From Isotricha intestinalis (lineage: Eukaryota > Ciliophora > Litostomatea > Vestibuliferida > Isotrichidae), in NCBI GenBank assembly GCA_023807065.1, contig JAJJLU010000017.1, positions 1-48,836 of the forward strand: a stretch of 48,836 nucleotides of DNA. The letters run 5' to 3'. Within the stretch, counting starts at the first letter, position 1; every line of letters begins with the position of its first letter. Positions 47,814 through 48,836 of the stretch are shown here, in pieces. The position numbers and the translations under genes are program-made. The notes below the pieces were generated by a model that saw only the letters and a list, made by a program, of their open reading frames with translations, searched no databases and was not told the DNA's origin.

Positions 47814-48686
47814 TTAAAAAGACAAGTTTACAGAACATTCTAAATTTTCATTTTCATCCTTGGATTCATTATATTCCTTTCTATTATTTTTAGATAAACC
47901 TGATATCATAGAATAAGACAAAGGATAACATATTCCAGCTAAAGAATAAGAAAAGCAAATAATCCACATTTCAGTTTCTTTTGGTACATATTCATTAATT
48001 TTTATATATTGTTTGATTCTTATGAATAAAGCTGGAAACCCAAAAAATATTTGAATAAAAGTAATAAAAAATATTTTAATTGAAGAAATACCCCCCTTTT
48101 TTTTCTTTAAATATAAATATAAAAATAAGAAAGAAAGTAAAGATATAAAAATAACAATAATTCTGCTTCCATAACATAAGATAATTAATTTCCTTTTATC
48201 ATTATTATTTGATTCATCAGAAGAATAACAAAAAACCCCATTAAAACCTGATTTTCCTTCTTTTTTTTTGATGATAATACTAAAAATTGTGAATGGAATA
48301 ATATATAATAAAAACATTATTATATATTTTATTGACTCTGGCATTTTTGAATAATTTACCCCACAAATCACTGAAGTCAATAAAGTTATTGAAAGTAATA
48401 AAATAAATAAGTCTGTGATTAATATTAAAGAATTTAATAAAGTTGCTTGAATTAAACATATAAATGAATCTTTAGGAGATGAGTTAAAAAAGTTTATTGA
48501 ATAAGAAAAAATATGACATAAATTTGAAAAAATAATATTAAAAATACAAAAACTAAATATATCCTCCATTAACTTCTTCTTTTTTAAGGAAAGACTCAAA
48601 ATATAAATATCTAAAATTAAAGCAATTAAGATTGTAATAATATAAATAATAACTTCTAAAAAAAATTCTTGATAAGTATTCCCCAT
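47814..48686 (-). CDS. Seven-transmembrane receptor, cAMP-receptor-like
   Basis: A 290-residue protein with seven hydrophobic helices at about 10-33, 43-66, 80-108, 119-140, 166-193, 202-223 and 238-262, a short outside N terminus and a charged cytoplasmic tail. Cys77 before helix 3 and Cys153 in the second outside loop are placed to form the disulfide typical of G-protein-coupled receptors. Tryptophan/proline placement in helices 6-7 (FGFPALFIRIKQYI, then GICYPLSYSMISG) is like the Dictyostelium cAMP-receptor class. I see no clear DRY motif. The ligand and G-protein partner are unknown. The start codon is only 121 nt from the telomeric repeat, so its promoter must be very compact. Confidence 0.7.
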   Translation of the reverse strand: MGNTYQEFFLEVIIYIITILIALILDIYILSLSLKKKKLMEDIFSFCIFNIIFSNLCHIFSYSINFFNSSPKDSFICLIQATLLNSLILITDLFILLLSITLLTSVICGVNYSKMPESIKYIIMFLLYIIPFTIFSIIIKKKEGKSGFNGVFCYSSDESNNNDKRKLIILCYGSRIIVIFISLLSFLFLYLYLKKKKGGISSIKIFFITFIQIFFGFPALFIRIKQYIKINEYVPKETEMWIICFSYSLAGICYPLSYSMISGLSKNNRKEYNESKDENENLECSVNLSF

Positions 48687-48807
48687 TTATAATTAAAATA
48701 ATAATATATTTTTTTGAATTATTGTTTTAAAATTAATTACTTAAATTTATTGATTCTATAAAATATTGAGTTTCAAATTATAATTATAATAAAATATATT
48801 CTTTTAT
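48687..48807. promoter_or_regulatory. 121-nt subtelomeric promoter region
   Basis: All DNA between the receptor start codon and the right telomere. The sequence is A/T-rich without a clear motif. Because the receptor runs away from the chromosome end, its whole promoter and 5' leader must lie here or in the telomere itself. Confidence 0.5.
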
Positions 48808-48836
48808 GGGGATTGGGGATTGGGGATTGGGGATTG
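48808..48836. repeat. Right telomere, GGGGATT repeats
   Basis: Four tandem GGGGATT units run to the last base. They are the exact reverse complement of the left-end CCCCAAT units, as expected for the G-rich strand at a right chromosome end. The join to unique sequence is at CTTTTAT, just before 48,808. The shorter length compared with the left end (29 against 60 nt) probably reflects assembly trimming. Confidence 0.97.

Noticed and set aside
1..48836. CRISPR arrays, insertion sequences, operons or tRNA genes
   Set aside because: No direct-repeat and spacer arrays, transposase genes or tRNA-like A/B boxes were seen on either strand by eye; the genome is clearly eukaryotic.

Overview
This is a complete, tiny linear chromosome. 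The left end is about eight tandem CCCCAAT units and the right end about four GGGGATT units, so both telomeres are present in 48.8 kb. DNA of roughly 80% AT, telomere-capped gene-dense minichromosomes, very short introns and large kinase, IQ-motif and leucine-rich-repeat families point to a ciliate macronuclear chromosome. Stops are TAA and TGA and every gene reads in the standard code, so this is not a Tetrahymena- or Paramecium-type ciliate. Together with the 7-nt C4A2T telomere unit this best fits the litostomes (rumen trichostomes such as Entodinium); that assignment is an inference from memory of those genomes.

Layout. 0.5-5.3 kb: a coiled-coil protein head to head with a Ubc13-type ubiquitin-conjugating enzyme, a small DIX-domain-like protein and a leucine-rich-repeat protein. 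5.6-11.2 kb: a possibly broken small gene, a Dis3/Rrp44 exosome nuclease, a CDC50 flippase subunit and a kinase-like protein that has lost its catalytic motifs. 11.3-20 kb: an unknown protein, a divergent GPI ethanolamine-phosphate-transferase-like membrane protein, a bacterial-type DUF1015 protein, a small charged protein and an SLC22-like transporter. 20-29 kb: an importin-5-type karyopherin and a 1765-residue type I membrane protein. 29.8-32.2 kb: a CAMK-like kinase with one intron, a Vti1-like membrane protein and a U5 spliceosomal RNA gene. 33.7-46.6 kb: four genes in a row on the plus strand: a 2699-residue protein with degenerate IQ motifs and about 21 copies of a 19-residue repeat, a coiled-coil protein, a Get4 homologue and an AGC-type kinase with two introns. 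46.6-48.8 kb: a gene-poor stretch with possible gene debris, then a seven-transmembrane receptor that starts 121 nt from the telomere.

The genes are a housekeeping mixture (ubiquitin signalling, RNA decay, nuclear import, tail-anchored protein targeting, splicing, lipid flipping, signalling) without operon logic; neighbours share only short promoters. Introns are found in only two genes, both kinases. The most notable items are the U5 RNA, the giant repeat protein with its cysteine cluster, and a series of proteins that keep a family fold while key residues are lost (Dis3 PIN domain, kinase-like protein, GPI-transferase-like protein, Vti1-like protein).
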